Source of the DNA: Siccirubricoccus deserti
Lineage (GTDB): Bacteria > Pseudomonadota > Alphaproteobacteria > Acetobacterales > Acetobacteraceae
DNA: 41,914 bases
Assembly (NCBI RefSeq): GCF_014283215.1
Contig: NZ_JACOMF010000040.1
Coordinates: forward strand, 1 to 41,914
Direction: 5' to 3'
Position numbers and translations under genes: made by a program. Under the pieces are notes generated by a model. It had not been told where the DNA came from, searched no databases, and worked only from the letters and a program-made list of their open reading frames with translations. Below, piece by piece: positions 1 through 7,043 of the stretch (positions within the stretch are counted from its first letter, which is position 1; the number at the start of each line of letters is the position of its first letter).

Positions 1-61
1 CGCTGACCAGCGCCTTCAGCTCGGCCGGCGACAGCGCGTCAGGATCGGCGGGCGGGACCAT
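1..61 (-). CDS. N-terminal fragment of an IS66-type transposase (cut by window edge)
   Basis: Read leftwards from an ATG at 61, twenty codons give MVPPADPDALSPAELKALVS before the window ends. This proline/aspartate-rich start followed by SPAELKAL is typical of the N-terminus of IS66-family TnpC transposases, which continue into a coiled coil that is not visible here. The frame is also open a little upstream of the ATG, so the start is not certain. It is not a copy of the complete IS66 transposase at 38578-40182, whose N-terminus differs. Whether the gene is intact outside the window cannot be judged. Confidence 0.45.
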   Translation of the reverse strand, partial: MVPPADPDALSPAELKALVS

Positions 62-411
62 GCGCCCGAGCGAATCAGACCAGCCGCCACCTGGGAAGGG
101 CAAACTGCACCCTCGCCACAGGTTTTGCCCCTCTTACCCGCACCATAAGTAAGCCTCTGGTTTTCCAGAAAGATCTTTGGGGCCGTGGAAGACCCGGTCC
201 TCTCCGCCTCGGGCTGCCCGAGGGCGCCCAGCGGACGTCCCTGAGCCGCTAGGCCATGCGGCCAAGCCGAAGACCTTGGCCGATGCTCTCGGCCTTAAGG
301 GCCGAGATCCCAAAGTAGGCCGCTACAAGGACTAAACCGACAAGGCCTTGAAGCTATTCCACGGCACCGTGGGAAGAAACCGCTTGCCGAATTGAGAACG
401 GTCAATCTCCG
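62..411. other. stretch with no recognisable gene
   Basis: About 350 bases between the IS66-type fragment and the recombinase relic. Codon use is irregular and every frame is broken by stops. One plus-strand stretch near 262-330 reads LADALGLKGRDPKVGRYKD before a stop, which looks like the end of some protein, but I cannot place it. The stretch may also hold the outer end of the IS66-type element, since a GTAAGCC motif lies near 150. Confidence 0.4.
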
Positions 412-926
412 GAACTCGAAACGGCGGTTCGGCGCATGCCCACCGGCACGGACAAGACGCAAGCGCTTTCCAGCGTCACCTTGGCAAAGCACGTCAGCTT
501 CATGCGCAGCCTGCCGGCGCTGGCATGCGGAATGGGACTTGCGGGCGGTAAGCCGGACCCCTTCGCCAATTTCCGCGACGGCCGCGTGAAGAGGACCAGG
601 GTGCGAAAGCACTTTACGCCCGATGACCTCGACAGGCTGTTTGCCGGGATGGAGAAGCGTTGGCTCAAGGATACCTCCCTGACGGCGTCTGGATATCGCT
701 CCTGGCGCCGTTCCACGGCCTGCGCCGTGAGGACGTCTGCCAGCTTCTCAAGTCCGACGTGCGCCAGACCGATGGGATTTGGCGCCTTCATATCACCACG
801 CCTCCCGACAGCGACGACCTTGAGGACGCAGCGGAGATGAAACGGCTAAAGACCGAAAGCGCGGACTTGCATCCCGATACACCAACACATCCTCGATGCG
901 GGCTTCCTGGCTTATGTCCCGTGTGA
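412..926 (+). pseudogene. frameshifted phage-type tyrosine recombinase (integrase) relic
   Basis: Three reading frames must be joined to recover one protein. The first frame, about 412-690, carries an N-terminal helical (SAM-like) region followed by RKHFTPDDLDRLFAGMEKRW. The second, from about 675, carries ISLLAPFHGLRREDVCQL, the usual start of the recombinase catalytic core with its catalytic Arg in GLRREDV, then DGIWRLHI and RLKTESA. The third, about 869-905, gives CIPIHQHILDAGFLAYV, matching the IPIH..L...GFL.YV step of phage/ICE integrases. The remaining catalytic His, Arg and Tyr are absent because homology stops where the IS3 relic begins. It is non-functional. Its presence suggests an old integrated element at this edge. 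Confidence 0.75.
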
Positions 927-1190
927 CTGTTGGTTCGGCGTTGGTCCAGGCGCCACGACTTGTGTGGTTGGCGAGGCTGGGCTGCGTAGTGTTGCGGGCC
1001 AGGCCACGAAGGTGGGAGCGACCGCTTCCGGCGCTGGCGGCCTGAAGCGAGGGAGGCATGCGGGCGTATGGTGTTGTAGTGCCGATGCCAGCTTTCGATC
1101 ACCACCTCGGCTTCACGCGGGCTGTAGAAGCTCTCTCCATCCAGCAGCACGTCACGCCGACGGGCCTTGAACGACTCAACATAGCTATCA
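918..1190 (-). pseudogene. IS3-family transposase OrfB, C-terminal remnant
   Basis: Read on the minus strand, the protein contains YVESFKARRRDVLLDGESFY followed by SPREAEVVIESWHRHYNTIRP. This is the end of the IS3-family DDE integrase core, whose last catalytic Glu lies in the VESF element. The frame then slips into a second frame giving a typical proline/alanine-poor tail to about 920. Everything upstream of VESF (the first two catalytic Asp and OrfA) is missing; the break is at about 1190, next to the argJ tail. It lies antisense to the flanking integrase and argJ relics, so it inserted into or was fused between them. It is inactive. Confidence 0.75.
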
Positions 1191-1198
1191 GCACCTGA

Positions 1199-1369
1199 AT
1201 GGCGAAGGAGGGCGGCGGCGTGCCTGGCTATGACAAGGCGCCGGTCGTAATCCATCTGAAGGGGCGCGAAGTGGGGATCATCATTGATGTCGGCCTCGGC
1301 AAGGCCTGCGTCTGGACCTGCGGTCTGACGCACGGCTACATCGACATCAATGGGTCGCATCGCAGTTAA
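1199..1369 (+). pseudogene. argJ: 3' end of argJ (glutamate N-acetyltransferase), truncated
   Basis: Fifty-six codons from an ATG at 1199 to TAA at 1367-1369. The end of the protein, VWTCGLTHGYIDINGSHRS, matches the highly conserved C-terminus of bifunctional ArgJ (VWTCDLTHGYI.IN..YRS), and LKGREVGIIIDVGLGKA matches the strand before it. Full ArgJ is about 400 residues and self-cleaves at an internal Thr; that part is absent. Immediately 5' of codon 1 is a TGA and then the IS3 relic, so this is a stump and not a small gene. Several normally fixed residues differ (CG for CD, SH for SY), as expected for drift. In many alphaproteobacteria argJ lies just upstream of a GNAT/mutT gene; such a gene lies at 3566. 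Confidence 0.75.
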
Positions 1370-1387
1370 TAATATATACTACAATCT

Positions 1388-2548
1388 GTGATCGAATTTC
1401 TCCTCCCGGCACTGCTGCCGGCGCTGACCTTCACCGGCCTGGCGATCTGGCGCTGGCGGTGGCTCCGGCTGCCCGTGGTGCGGGCGGAGGGGCGCGTCAC
1501 CCTCATCCTGCCGGTCACCGGGCCACAGCCCGGCCTGCCCGCACTGCTCGCCTGCCTTGGTGCCCAGACGCTGCTGCCGCGCCGGCTGGTGGTGGTGATC
1601 GAATCGGCGTCTGACCCGGCCTTGGCCCGAATCAACGCCCTGGCCCCCGGCTGCCCCTTCCCGGTGGAGGTGGTGCTGGCCGGCGGTGTCCCCTGGCGCG
1701 GCCAGAAGAACACCAACATCATTGCCGGCATTCGCAGGGTGGATGCCGAGGATGACGCGGTGCTGCTGCTGGATGCCGATATCCGGCCACAGCCCTGGTG
1801 GCTCTCCGCCGCCGCCTCCCCGGCCATCCTTGGCAGCCATGACGTGATCACCGGCTTCCGCTGGCAGTTGCTGGACGGGCGCGGGCTGGTGGGCCATCTG
1901 GTCGCCTGGATCGACCGGATGGGGGCGGTACTTATCCTGCCGCCGCGCTTCGGGGTGATCTGGGGCGGCACCATCGGGCTGTCGCGCAAGGCGCTGGCGG
2001 CGCTCGATCTGCCGCGGCTGCTGGACCGGGCATTGGTCGATGACCTCACTATCGGCCGGGCGGCGAAGCAGGCCGGCCTGAAGGTGCTGTCGCGCGGCGC
2101 CATCACCGTGCCGACGCCGAATGATGGCGACGCCTTGGCGCAGCTGCGCTTCATGCGCCGGCAGCTGCAGGTGGTGCGGGTCTGCCAGCCCCGGCTGTGG
2201 GTGGCGCTGCTGATGGTCTCGCATCTGGCGGTGCTCGGCTGGCTCTACACGCTGCTGCTGGTGCCGGCGCCGGCGTCGGTGCTGCTGCTGGCCCTGCTCT
2301 CGGCCTGCGGTCTGGTCCGGGCAGTGGCGCATGCCGGTGTCGCCGCCCGGGTCGGCGTGCCGGATGCGCCGGCTGGGCTCGCGGTGCAGCTGCTGATCGG
2401 CGCCATCCCGCCGCTGGCCGATGGGCTGCTGGCGGCGCTGTGCTGGACCATGCTGTGGACCCGTCGGGTGCGCTGGCGGCATGTCGAGTACCGGGTGGAT
2501 GGGCCAGAGGCGGTGCGGGTCACCGCGCGCTTCCCGCATGCCGGCTGA
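1388..2548 (+). CDS. membrane glycosyltransferase, GT2/GT21-like (ceramide glucosyltransferase / HpnI type)
   Basis: Encodes 386 residues. An N-terminal hydrophobic segment (residues ~1-20) is followed by a GT-A domain: RVTLILPVTG at ~36-45, GQKNTN at 105-110, the metal-binding DAD at 129-131, WGGT at ~192 and DDLTIG at ~218-223. Three or so hydrophobic segments fill ~270-357. This order fits GT2/GT21 lipid glycosyltransferases that move sugars from nucleotide-sugars onto a membrane lipid such as a ceramide or hopanoid; the acceptor cannot be told from sequence. The next gene overlaps its end, so they are probably one transcription unit. The start is a GTG with no clear ribosome-binding site, and an unusually AT-rich TATACT-containing tract lies at 1367-1381, so the message may be leaderless or the start misplaced. 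Confidence 0.7.
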   Translation: MIEFLLPALLPALTFTGLAIWRWRWLRLPVVRAEGRVTLILPVTGPQPGLPALLACLGAQTLLPRRLVVVIESASDPALARINALAPGCPFPVEVVLAGGVPWRGQKNTNIIAGIRRVDAEDDAVLLLDADIRPQPWWLSAAASPAILGSHDVITGFRWQLLDGRGLVGHLVAWIDRMGAVLILPPRFGVIWGGTIGLSRKALAALDLPRLLDRALVDDLTIGRAAKQAGLKVLSRGAITVPTPNDGDALAQLRFMRRQLQVVRVCQPRLWVALLMVSHLAVLGWLYTLLLVPAPASVLLLALLSACGLVRAVAHAGVAARVGVPDAPAGLAVQLLIGAIPPLADGLLAALCWTMLWTRRVRWRHVEYRVDGPEAVRVTARFPHAG

Positions 2549-3485
2549 GACTCCACCGCCCTGCCCGATCACCGGCGAGCCGGCGGCCGAGCTGCTGCAA
2601 TCCATCCCGGCCAAGCTGCTGTACGACCTCTGGCGCCGCGGCGCGCGGGTGGATCCGGCGCCGCTGCGGCGCGACCAGGGACGGGTGAATCTCTGGCGCT
2701 CGCCCTGCGGCCTGGCCTTCTTCGACCCGCCGCTGCCGGGGGGCGAGGGCTTCTACCGCACATTCTACGACAAGGTCCGGGCGCATGAGACCGTCGCGGA
2801 GCAGGCGGCGACACGGGGCGACTTCCTGGCCGGCGCGGCGCAGGCTCAGCCCGGCGATGCGGTGCTGGATGTCGGCTGTGGCCATGGCGCCTTCGCCGCG
2901 CTGGTCCCCGGATGCCGCTACCAGGGGCTGGAGCCGCATGGCACCCTGCCGGTGGGCGGTCCGCCGATCCTGGCCGAAACCGTCACCGCCCATGCCGAAC
3001 GCCACCCCGGCGCCTATGACCTGGCCTGTGCCTTCCAGGTGCTGGAGCATGTGGCGGCACCGCTGGCAATGGCCGAGGCCATGGTGCGCTGCCTGAAGCC
3101 CGGCGGGACGCTGGTGCTGGTGATGCCGATCTGGCCCTCGCCGCATACCGACTTCCCGAACAACCTGGTGAACCTGCCACCGCACCACCTCAGCTGGTGG
3201 AACGCGGGCGCCTGCCGCGCCCTGTGTGACCGTCTGGGGTTGGAGGAGGTGGAGATCCGCCCGCTCGGCACCTACCCGTCGCAGGCCTCGCTGCACTGGG
3301 CGCTGCGGCTGATGCCCTTCCGCACCGCGCCGGGCGCCTGGGTGAAGCCCTATTGGCGCTGGCATCTGGCGGGGGCGGCGGCGCTCTGGCTCGGGGTCTG
3401 GGCGGCGCGGGTGTTCGGCCTGCCGCGCGGCGCCAGGCCGGTGGATATCCTGCTGGTTGCGCGAAGGCGAGGGCGCCCCGCCTGA
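2538..3485 (+). CDS. class I SAM-dependent methyltransferase
   Basis: Encodes 315 residues from the ATG at 2538, which overlaps the end of the glycosyltransferase by 11 bases; an upstream in-frame ATG at 2421 would lie deep inside that gene and is rejected. Residues ~109-117 (VLDVGCGHG) are SAM-binding motif I, followed by YQGLEPHG and the FQVLEHV and LKPGGTL motifs of the Methyltransf_11/23 families. The N-terminus carries CPITG and SPCGLAF cysteine motifs (C9, C57) resembling the short metal-binding head of sugar/lipid methyltransferases. The C-terminal segment at ~280-300 is hydrophobic and could touch the membrane. The overlap with the glycosyltransferase suggests both act on one glycolipid or cell-surface product, but the substrate is unknown. 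Confidence 0.75.
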   Translation: MPAETPPPCPITGEPAAELLQSIPAKLLYDLWRRGARVDPAPLRRDQGRVNLWRSPCGLAFFDPPLPGGEGFYRTFYDKVRAHETVAEQAATRGDFLAGAAQAQPGDAVLDVGCGHGAFAALVPGCRYQGLEPHGTLPVGGPPILAETVTAHAERHPGAYDLACAFQVLEHVAAPLAMAEAMVRCLKPGGTLVLVMPIWPSPHTDFPNNLVNLPPHHLSWWNAGACRALCDRLGLEEVEIRPLGTYPSQASLHWALRLMPFRTAPGAWVKPYWRWHLAGAAALWLGVWAARVFGLPRGARPVDILLVARRRGRPA

Positions 3486-3565
3486 CTGCGGCATCTTCAT
3501 GCGCCGGCGCGTTGACATCCACCCGCGCGTGGCGATCCTGACCTGCCACCGCCCCCGAGGTTGCC

Positions 3566-4546
3566 TTGCCGCCTGATTTCACCCCGCTGCGCACCGCGCG
3601 CCTGATCCTGCGCCCGCTGGCCCTTGAGGATGCGGCGCCGCTGCACCGGCTGGTGAATGACTGGGAAGTGGCGAAGACCCTTGCCCGGGTGCCGTTTCCC
3701 TACCCGCGCGAACTCGCCGACGAATGGATCGCCTCGACCTGGGTGCAGATGGCGGAGGGCGAGGCCTGGCACCTGGCGATCGAGGCCGCGGGCACGCTGG
3801 TCGGCTGCGTCGGGCTGACGCTGGATCGCCCAGGGGGCGGCCAGCCGGGTGGACCGCCGGGCGGCAAGGGGGCGGAACTCGGCTATTGGGTGGGTCGGCC
3901 ATCCTGGGGCCAGGGGCTGGCGCCGGAAGCGGCCGGGGCGCTCAGCCGCTGGGCGATCGAGTCGCTGGGGCTCTCGACCATCCATGCCAGCGCGCTGCGC
4001 GACAACCTCCGGTCGCAGGCGGTGCTGCGGCGGATCGGGCTGCAGCCGGCCGGCGAGGCGATGCAGCCCTTCCTGTCGCGCGGCGGGCCGATGCCGGTGC
4101 TGCTGTTCCGTGGCGGCAAGGCGGAGCTGCAGGCCGCGGTGCCGCCGAAGCCGGTGGTGCTGGTGGCGGCGGTCGCGCTGATCGACCCCGATGGTCGGAT
4201 CCTGCTGGCGCAGCGCCCGCCGGGAAAGCCGATGGCCGGGCTGTGGGAGTTCCCCGGCGGCAAGGTCGACCCGGGCGAGACACCCGAACGCGCGCTGATC
4301 CGCGAGCTGAAGGAGGAGCTGGACATCGACGTGACCGAGGCCTGTCTCGGTCCCTTCACCTTCGCCTCCCACGCCTACGAAAAATTCCACCTGCTGATGC
4401 CGCTGTACCTGTGCCGCCGCTGGGGTGGTCAGGTGCGCGGGATGGAGGGGCAGACGCTGGCCTGGGTTCGGCCGCAGAAGCTGGCGGAGTACCCGATGCC
4501 GCCGGCGGATGTGCCGCTGGTGGCGATGCTCAGGGATTTTCTTTGA
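3566..4546 (+). CDS. mutT: GNAT acetyltransferase - Nudix (MutT-type) fusion protein
   Basis: One uninterrupted 326-residue protein with two domains. Residues ~5-185 are a RimJ/RimL-like GNAT N-acetyltransferase (RTARLILRPL, then the acetyl-CoA loop around SWGQGLAPEA at 113-122 and SQAVLRRIG). Residues ~196-326 are a Nudix hydrolase with a full Nudix box at 231-253 (GGKVDPGETPERALIRELKE then EL) and PPGKPMAGLWEFPGGK, as in MutT, which removes 8-oxo-dGTP from the nucleotide pool. The start is a TTG at 3566 preceded by CGAGG. Separate GNAT and mutT genes are commonly adjacent downstream of argJ in alphaproteobacteria, and the argJ tail lies 2.2 kb upstream. The acetyl acceptor is unknown. Confidence 0.85.
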   Translation: MPPDFTPLRTARLILRPLALEDAAPLHRLVNDWEVAKTLARVPFPYPRELADEWIASTWVQMAEGEAWHLAIEAAGTLVGCVGLTLDRPGGGQPGGPPGGKGAELGYWVGRPSWGQGLAPEAAGALSRWAIESLGLSTIHASALRDNLRSQAVLRRIGLQPAGEAMQPFLSRGGPMPVLLFRGGKAELQAAVPPKPVVLVAAVALIDPDGRILLAQRPPGKPMAGLWEFPGGKVDPGETPERALIRELKEELDIDVTEACLGPFTFASHAYEKFHLLMPLYLCRRWGGQVRGMEGQTLAWVRPQKLAEYPMPPADVPLVAMLRDFL

Positions 4547-4589
4547 GCATTGCGACATGCTACCAGATATTGATGGCGTGGAGACCGGC

Positions 4590-4859
4590 ATGCCCGGGTG
4601 CTTGTCCGTCGCTTCCCGAGACGACTGTCGAGCGGCTCAGGCGCCAGGCGGTGGCGCACGGTACGTCGCTGGAAGCGACCTGCGTGACCGCCTGGTCCGT
4701 GACGCGGAGAACGACCGCGCCGGCACCCTCGCCGAGATCGATGCTCTGCGGGCTGCCCAGCCGCCGCAGCCTCCCGATTCCACCGCCCTTGTCCGGGCAA
4801 GGCGCAATGGTGAGCGCGACGAGGATTGGTGGTTGTCGTCGACGCCAGCTGCGCGGTGA
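4590..4859 (+). pseudogene. vapB: vapB-type antitoxin, broken by frameshifts
   Basis: Three frames are needed to recover an antitoxin-like protein. From the ATG at 4590 (GGAG just upstream) a short piece would read roughly M-ARVLVR after a slip. The frame giving LPETTVERLRRQAVAHGTSL then EAT at about 4612-4677 is the ribbon-helix-helix start of a VapB/FitA-like antitoxin. The frame giving RDRLVRDAENDRAGTLAEID then ALRAAQ and DSTALVRARRNGERDEDWW at ~4680-4830 is its C-terminal toxin-binding tail. The ends of the two longer pieces abut, so small indels explain the break. The antitoxin is not expressed whole. The toxin gene overlaps its end. Confidence 0.7.
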
Positions 4860-5229
4860 AATGGCTCGTCCCGGAGCCCGAATCCATGGCTGCCCGGCAC
4901 CTCATTCTGGCCGATCTGCCGCTTGTGGCGCCGGATATCGGTCGCTCGAGGTGACCAGCGCGCTGCTGCGGAAGCAGCATCGCGGCGAAGGGGAAAACGG
5001 CATTGCATCGGCCGCGCTCGGGCATCGGGCCGCGTTGCGCGTGATCGTGGTGCCGAATGCAGCGCTCCTCCAGGAGGCGGCTGCCCTGTCGCAGCGAATG
5101 CGCCATGCGGTATATGATTGCCTGGTCCTGGCGCGGCGTCGGCAGTTGCGTGTCGCCACCTTCGACCACCGGCTTGCCGGTCTCGCCACCACCCTCGCCA
5201 TCCCCCTCTGGCACCCCGAGGCACCATGA
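4829..5229 (+). pseudogene. vapC: vapC-type PIN-domain toxin, broken by a frameshift
   Basis: The frame from the GTG at 4829 (GACGAGG upstream) gives VVVVDASCAVKWLVPEPES and ...LVAPDI, the first PIN-domain strand with its catalytic Asp (VDAS), then ends at TGA 4952-4954. A frame displaced by two bases from about 4942 continues SLEVTSALLRKQHRGE..., MRHAVYDCLVLARRRQLRVA and TFDHRLAGLA to the TGA at 5227-5229. These are the second half of VapC with its conserved acidic residues (YDCLVLA, TFD). A single indel near 4938-4945 therefore separates the halves of the ribonuclease. With the antitoxin also broken, the module is a dead relic. Its last codons overlap the ATG of the next gene (ATGA). Confidence 0.75.
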
Positions 5230-6011
5230 CCGCAAGCCCCACAGCCTGCCTCCTCGTCATCGGCAACGAAGTCCTCTCGGGCCGCACCCGCGACGCTAAC
5301 CTGCAGTATCTCGCCACCCGCCTCGGCGAGATCGGCATCCCGCTGCGCGAGGCGCGCGTCATCCCGGATGTGCCGGAGACCATCATCGCCACGGTCAATG
5401 AGTGCCGGGCGAAGTTCACCCATGTCTTCACCACCGGCGGCATCGGCCCGACGCATGACGACATCACCAGCGAATGCGTGGCGCGCGCCTTCGGCGTGCC
5501 ATGGGAGGTGCATGAGGAAACCCGCGCCATCATGGCCGCCGACTACGCCCGCCGCAGCCCGCCCGTGGAGTTGAACGCCGCCCGGCTGCGCATGGCGACC
5601 CTGCCGCGTGGTGCCGTGCCGATCCGCTGCACGGAGACGACGGCGCCCGGCTTCTCCATGGCGAATGTCCATGTCATGGCCGGGGTGCCGCGCATCATGC
5701 GCTCGATGTTCGAGGCGCTGGCGCCGACACTCGAAGGCGGCGCGCCGATCCTGTCGCGCTCGGTGCATGCGGATTTCGTCTATGAGGGCCAGATCGCCGA
5801 CGGGCTGAGTGCGATCCAGGCGGAATACCCGGCGCTCGACCTCGGCAGCTATCCCTACTACCGGCGGCGGCCCGATGGCGGGATGGGCGGCGGCGTGGCG
5901 CTGGTTGCCAAGGGCACCGATCCCACGGCGGTGGCTGCCGCGGCGCAGGCAATGTATGCGCTGCTCGCCCGCTTCGGCGAAGCCGCGGAGGGCGAGCCGG
6001 CACCCGAGTAG
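5226..6011 (+). CDS. CinA/MoaB-like molybdopterin-binding domain protein
   Basis: Encodes 261 residues from the ATG at 5226. Residues 1-170 form the MoCF/CinA N-terminal (COG1058) domain: CLLVIGNEVLSGRTRD at 8-23 and HVFTTGGIGPTHDDIT at 67-81, the signature for molybdopterin or nucleotide binding. The remainder (FSMANVHVMAGVPRIMRSM and ...GSYPYYRR...) matches the second half of stand-alone CinA-like proteins; the CinA C-terminal deamidase domain is absent, so this is the short alphaproteobacterial form. The precise reaction is not established; ADP-ribose pyrophosphatase activity is known for related proteins. Its start overlaps the dead vapC by four bases, so translation was once coupled to it. 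Confidence 0.85.
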   Translation: MTASPTACLLVIGNEVLSGRTRDANLQYLATRLGEIGIPLREARVIPDVPETIIATVNECRAKFTHVFTTGGIGPTHDDITSECVARAFGVPWEVHEETRAIMAADYARRSPPVELNAARLRMATLPRGAVPIRCTETTAPGFSMANVHVMAGVPRIMRSMFEALAPTLEGGAPILSRSVHADFVYEGQIADGLSAIQAEYPALDLGSYPYYRRRPDGGMGGGVALVAKGTDPTAVAAAAQAMYALLARFGEAAEGEPAPE

Positions 6012-6027
6012 GCGGGCTCACCGCCGC

Positions 6028-7041
6028 TCAATCGTCCGCGAATCGCGCCAGCCGCACCGCGGTATGCCCCGGGCTGGTGCGCAGGCCGGGCATCACCAGC
6101 ACGCAATTGTCGTAGGGCGTGCGGATCTCGGTGTCGCCGTCCAGCGCCAGCAGCGTATTGCGCTCCGGCACCACCTGGCCGCCGCGGAAGGGGCGGACGA
6201 AGGCAAAACCCGGCGTGCGCGCCGTGATTGTCCGCGTCACCTCCGCCAGCCGCGCCGGCCCCGGGCCCGGCAGCTCGGGCAGCAGCACCGTATCCGCCGG
6301 CCCCACCGTGCCGAGGTGGCGCAGCAGCCGCGCCGCCGTCGCCTCCATGGTGGCGACGGTCGTCGCTTCCCAATGCGAGCCCGCCTCGACCAGCAGCGCG
6401 ACGCGTTCTGACCCGGCTGCGCTGAACGGCTCGTAGTCGAGCAGCCGCCTGCCGCCGATGTGTCCGTGGTCGGCCACCACCAGCGGCGGCACGCCGAGTG
6501 CCAGGCCAAGCGCCGCGGCGTGCGGCGACTGGCCGGTGAGGATCAGCGGCTCCGATGGCCAGAGCATCGAATGCAGGTCGAGCAGCACATCCGCCGTCTC
6601 AATCAGCGGCCGCAGCACCCGCGCCCGCCGCAACTCGCAGGAACGCCTGCCACCCTCCAGCGTCTCGATGTCCCAGACCCGGTTCAGGTCCTCGTCGACG
6701 AAGCGACTGGCGGTCGGGTCGTCCGGATCGAAGCGGGCGTAGGCGTCAAGGTTGGCGAAGACCAGAGAGAGCCGCCCGCGCGCCGGCCGCAGCCCGGCCC
6801 GCAGCCATCGGTCCAGCACCACTGCGCCGGCGATCTCGTTGCCATGCGTCACCGCCAGGACCACCACATGCGGGCCCGGCTCCGGGGCGGTGAAGCTCCA
6901 GACGCCGGGCAGCGCATTGCCGCCAAGGAAAGGGCGGATGTCGGGGGCCGTGATCCGCACATCGAGCCGCGGCAGCCCACGCAGCGTCTGGCCGGCAACG
7001 ATCGCGGCGAGCGCGGGAGGGAGAGGAATGTTGTCCGGCAT
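6028..7041 (-). CDS. succinylglutamate desuccinylase/aspartoacylase-family zinc hydrolase
   Basis: Encodes 337 residues from the ATG at 7041, two bases after the stop of argE, so the two form one operon. Zinc ligands are visible: H66 and E69 in THGNE and H157 in LLDLHS; EDLNRVW (~117-123) supplies the substrate-binding Asn-Arg pair, and E219 in LLVEAGSHW is the catalytic Glu position of the AstE/AspA M14-like fold. The C-terminal ~80 residues form the extra beta-domain of the family. Members remove acyl groups from N-acyl amino acids (succinylglutamate, acetylaspartate) or cleave similar amides. The cognate substrate is unknown; location next to argE suggests N-acylated amino acids. Confidence 0.75.
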   Translation of the reverse strand: MPDNIPLPPALAAIVAGQTLRGLPRLDVRITAPDIRPFLGGNALPGVWSFTAPEPGPHVVVLAVTHGNEIAGAVVLDRWLRAGLRPARGRLSLVFANLDAYARFDPDDPTASRFVDEDLNRVWDIETLEGGRRSCELRRARVLRPLIETADVLLDLHSMLWPSEPLILTGQSPHAAALGLALGVPPLVVADHGHIGGRRLLDYEPFSAAGSERVALLVEAGSHWEATTVATMEATAARLLRHLGTVGPADTVLLPELPGPGPARLAEVTRTITARTPGFAFVRPFRGGQVVPERNTLLALDGDTEIRTPYDNCVLVMPGLRTSPGHTAVRLARFADD

Positions 7042-7043
7042 CG

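Noticed and set aside
1199-1369. A novel 56-residue gene
   Set aside because: Its sequence is the conserved ArgJ C-terminus, so it is a stump.
1379-2614. 411-residue minus-strand frame opposite the glycosyltransferase
   Set aside because: Glutamine/arginine/proline-rich, no domain, third-position GC bias fits the plus strand gene; it is a shadow.
4829-5229. vapC read as an intact toxin
   Set aside because: The first half ends at TGA 4952-4954 and the second half is in another frame; no continuous PIN domain.
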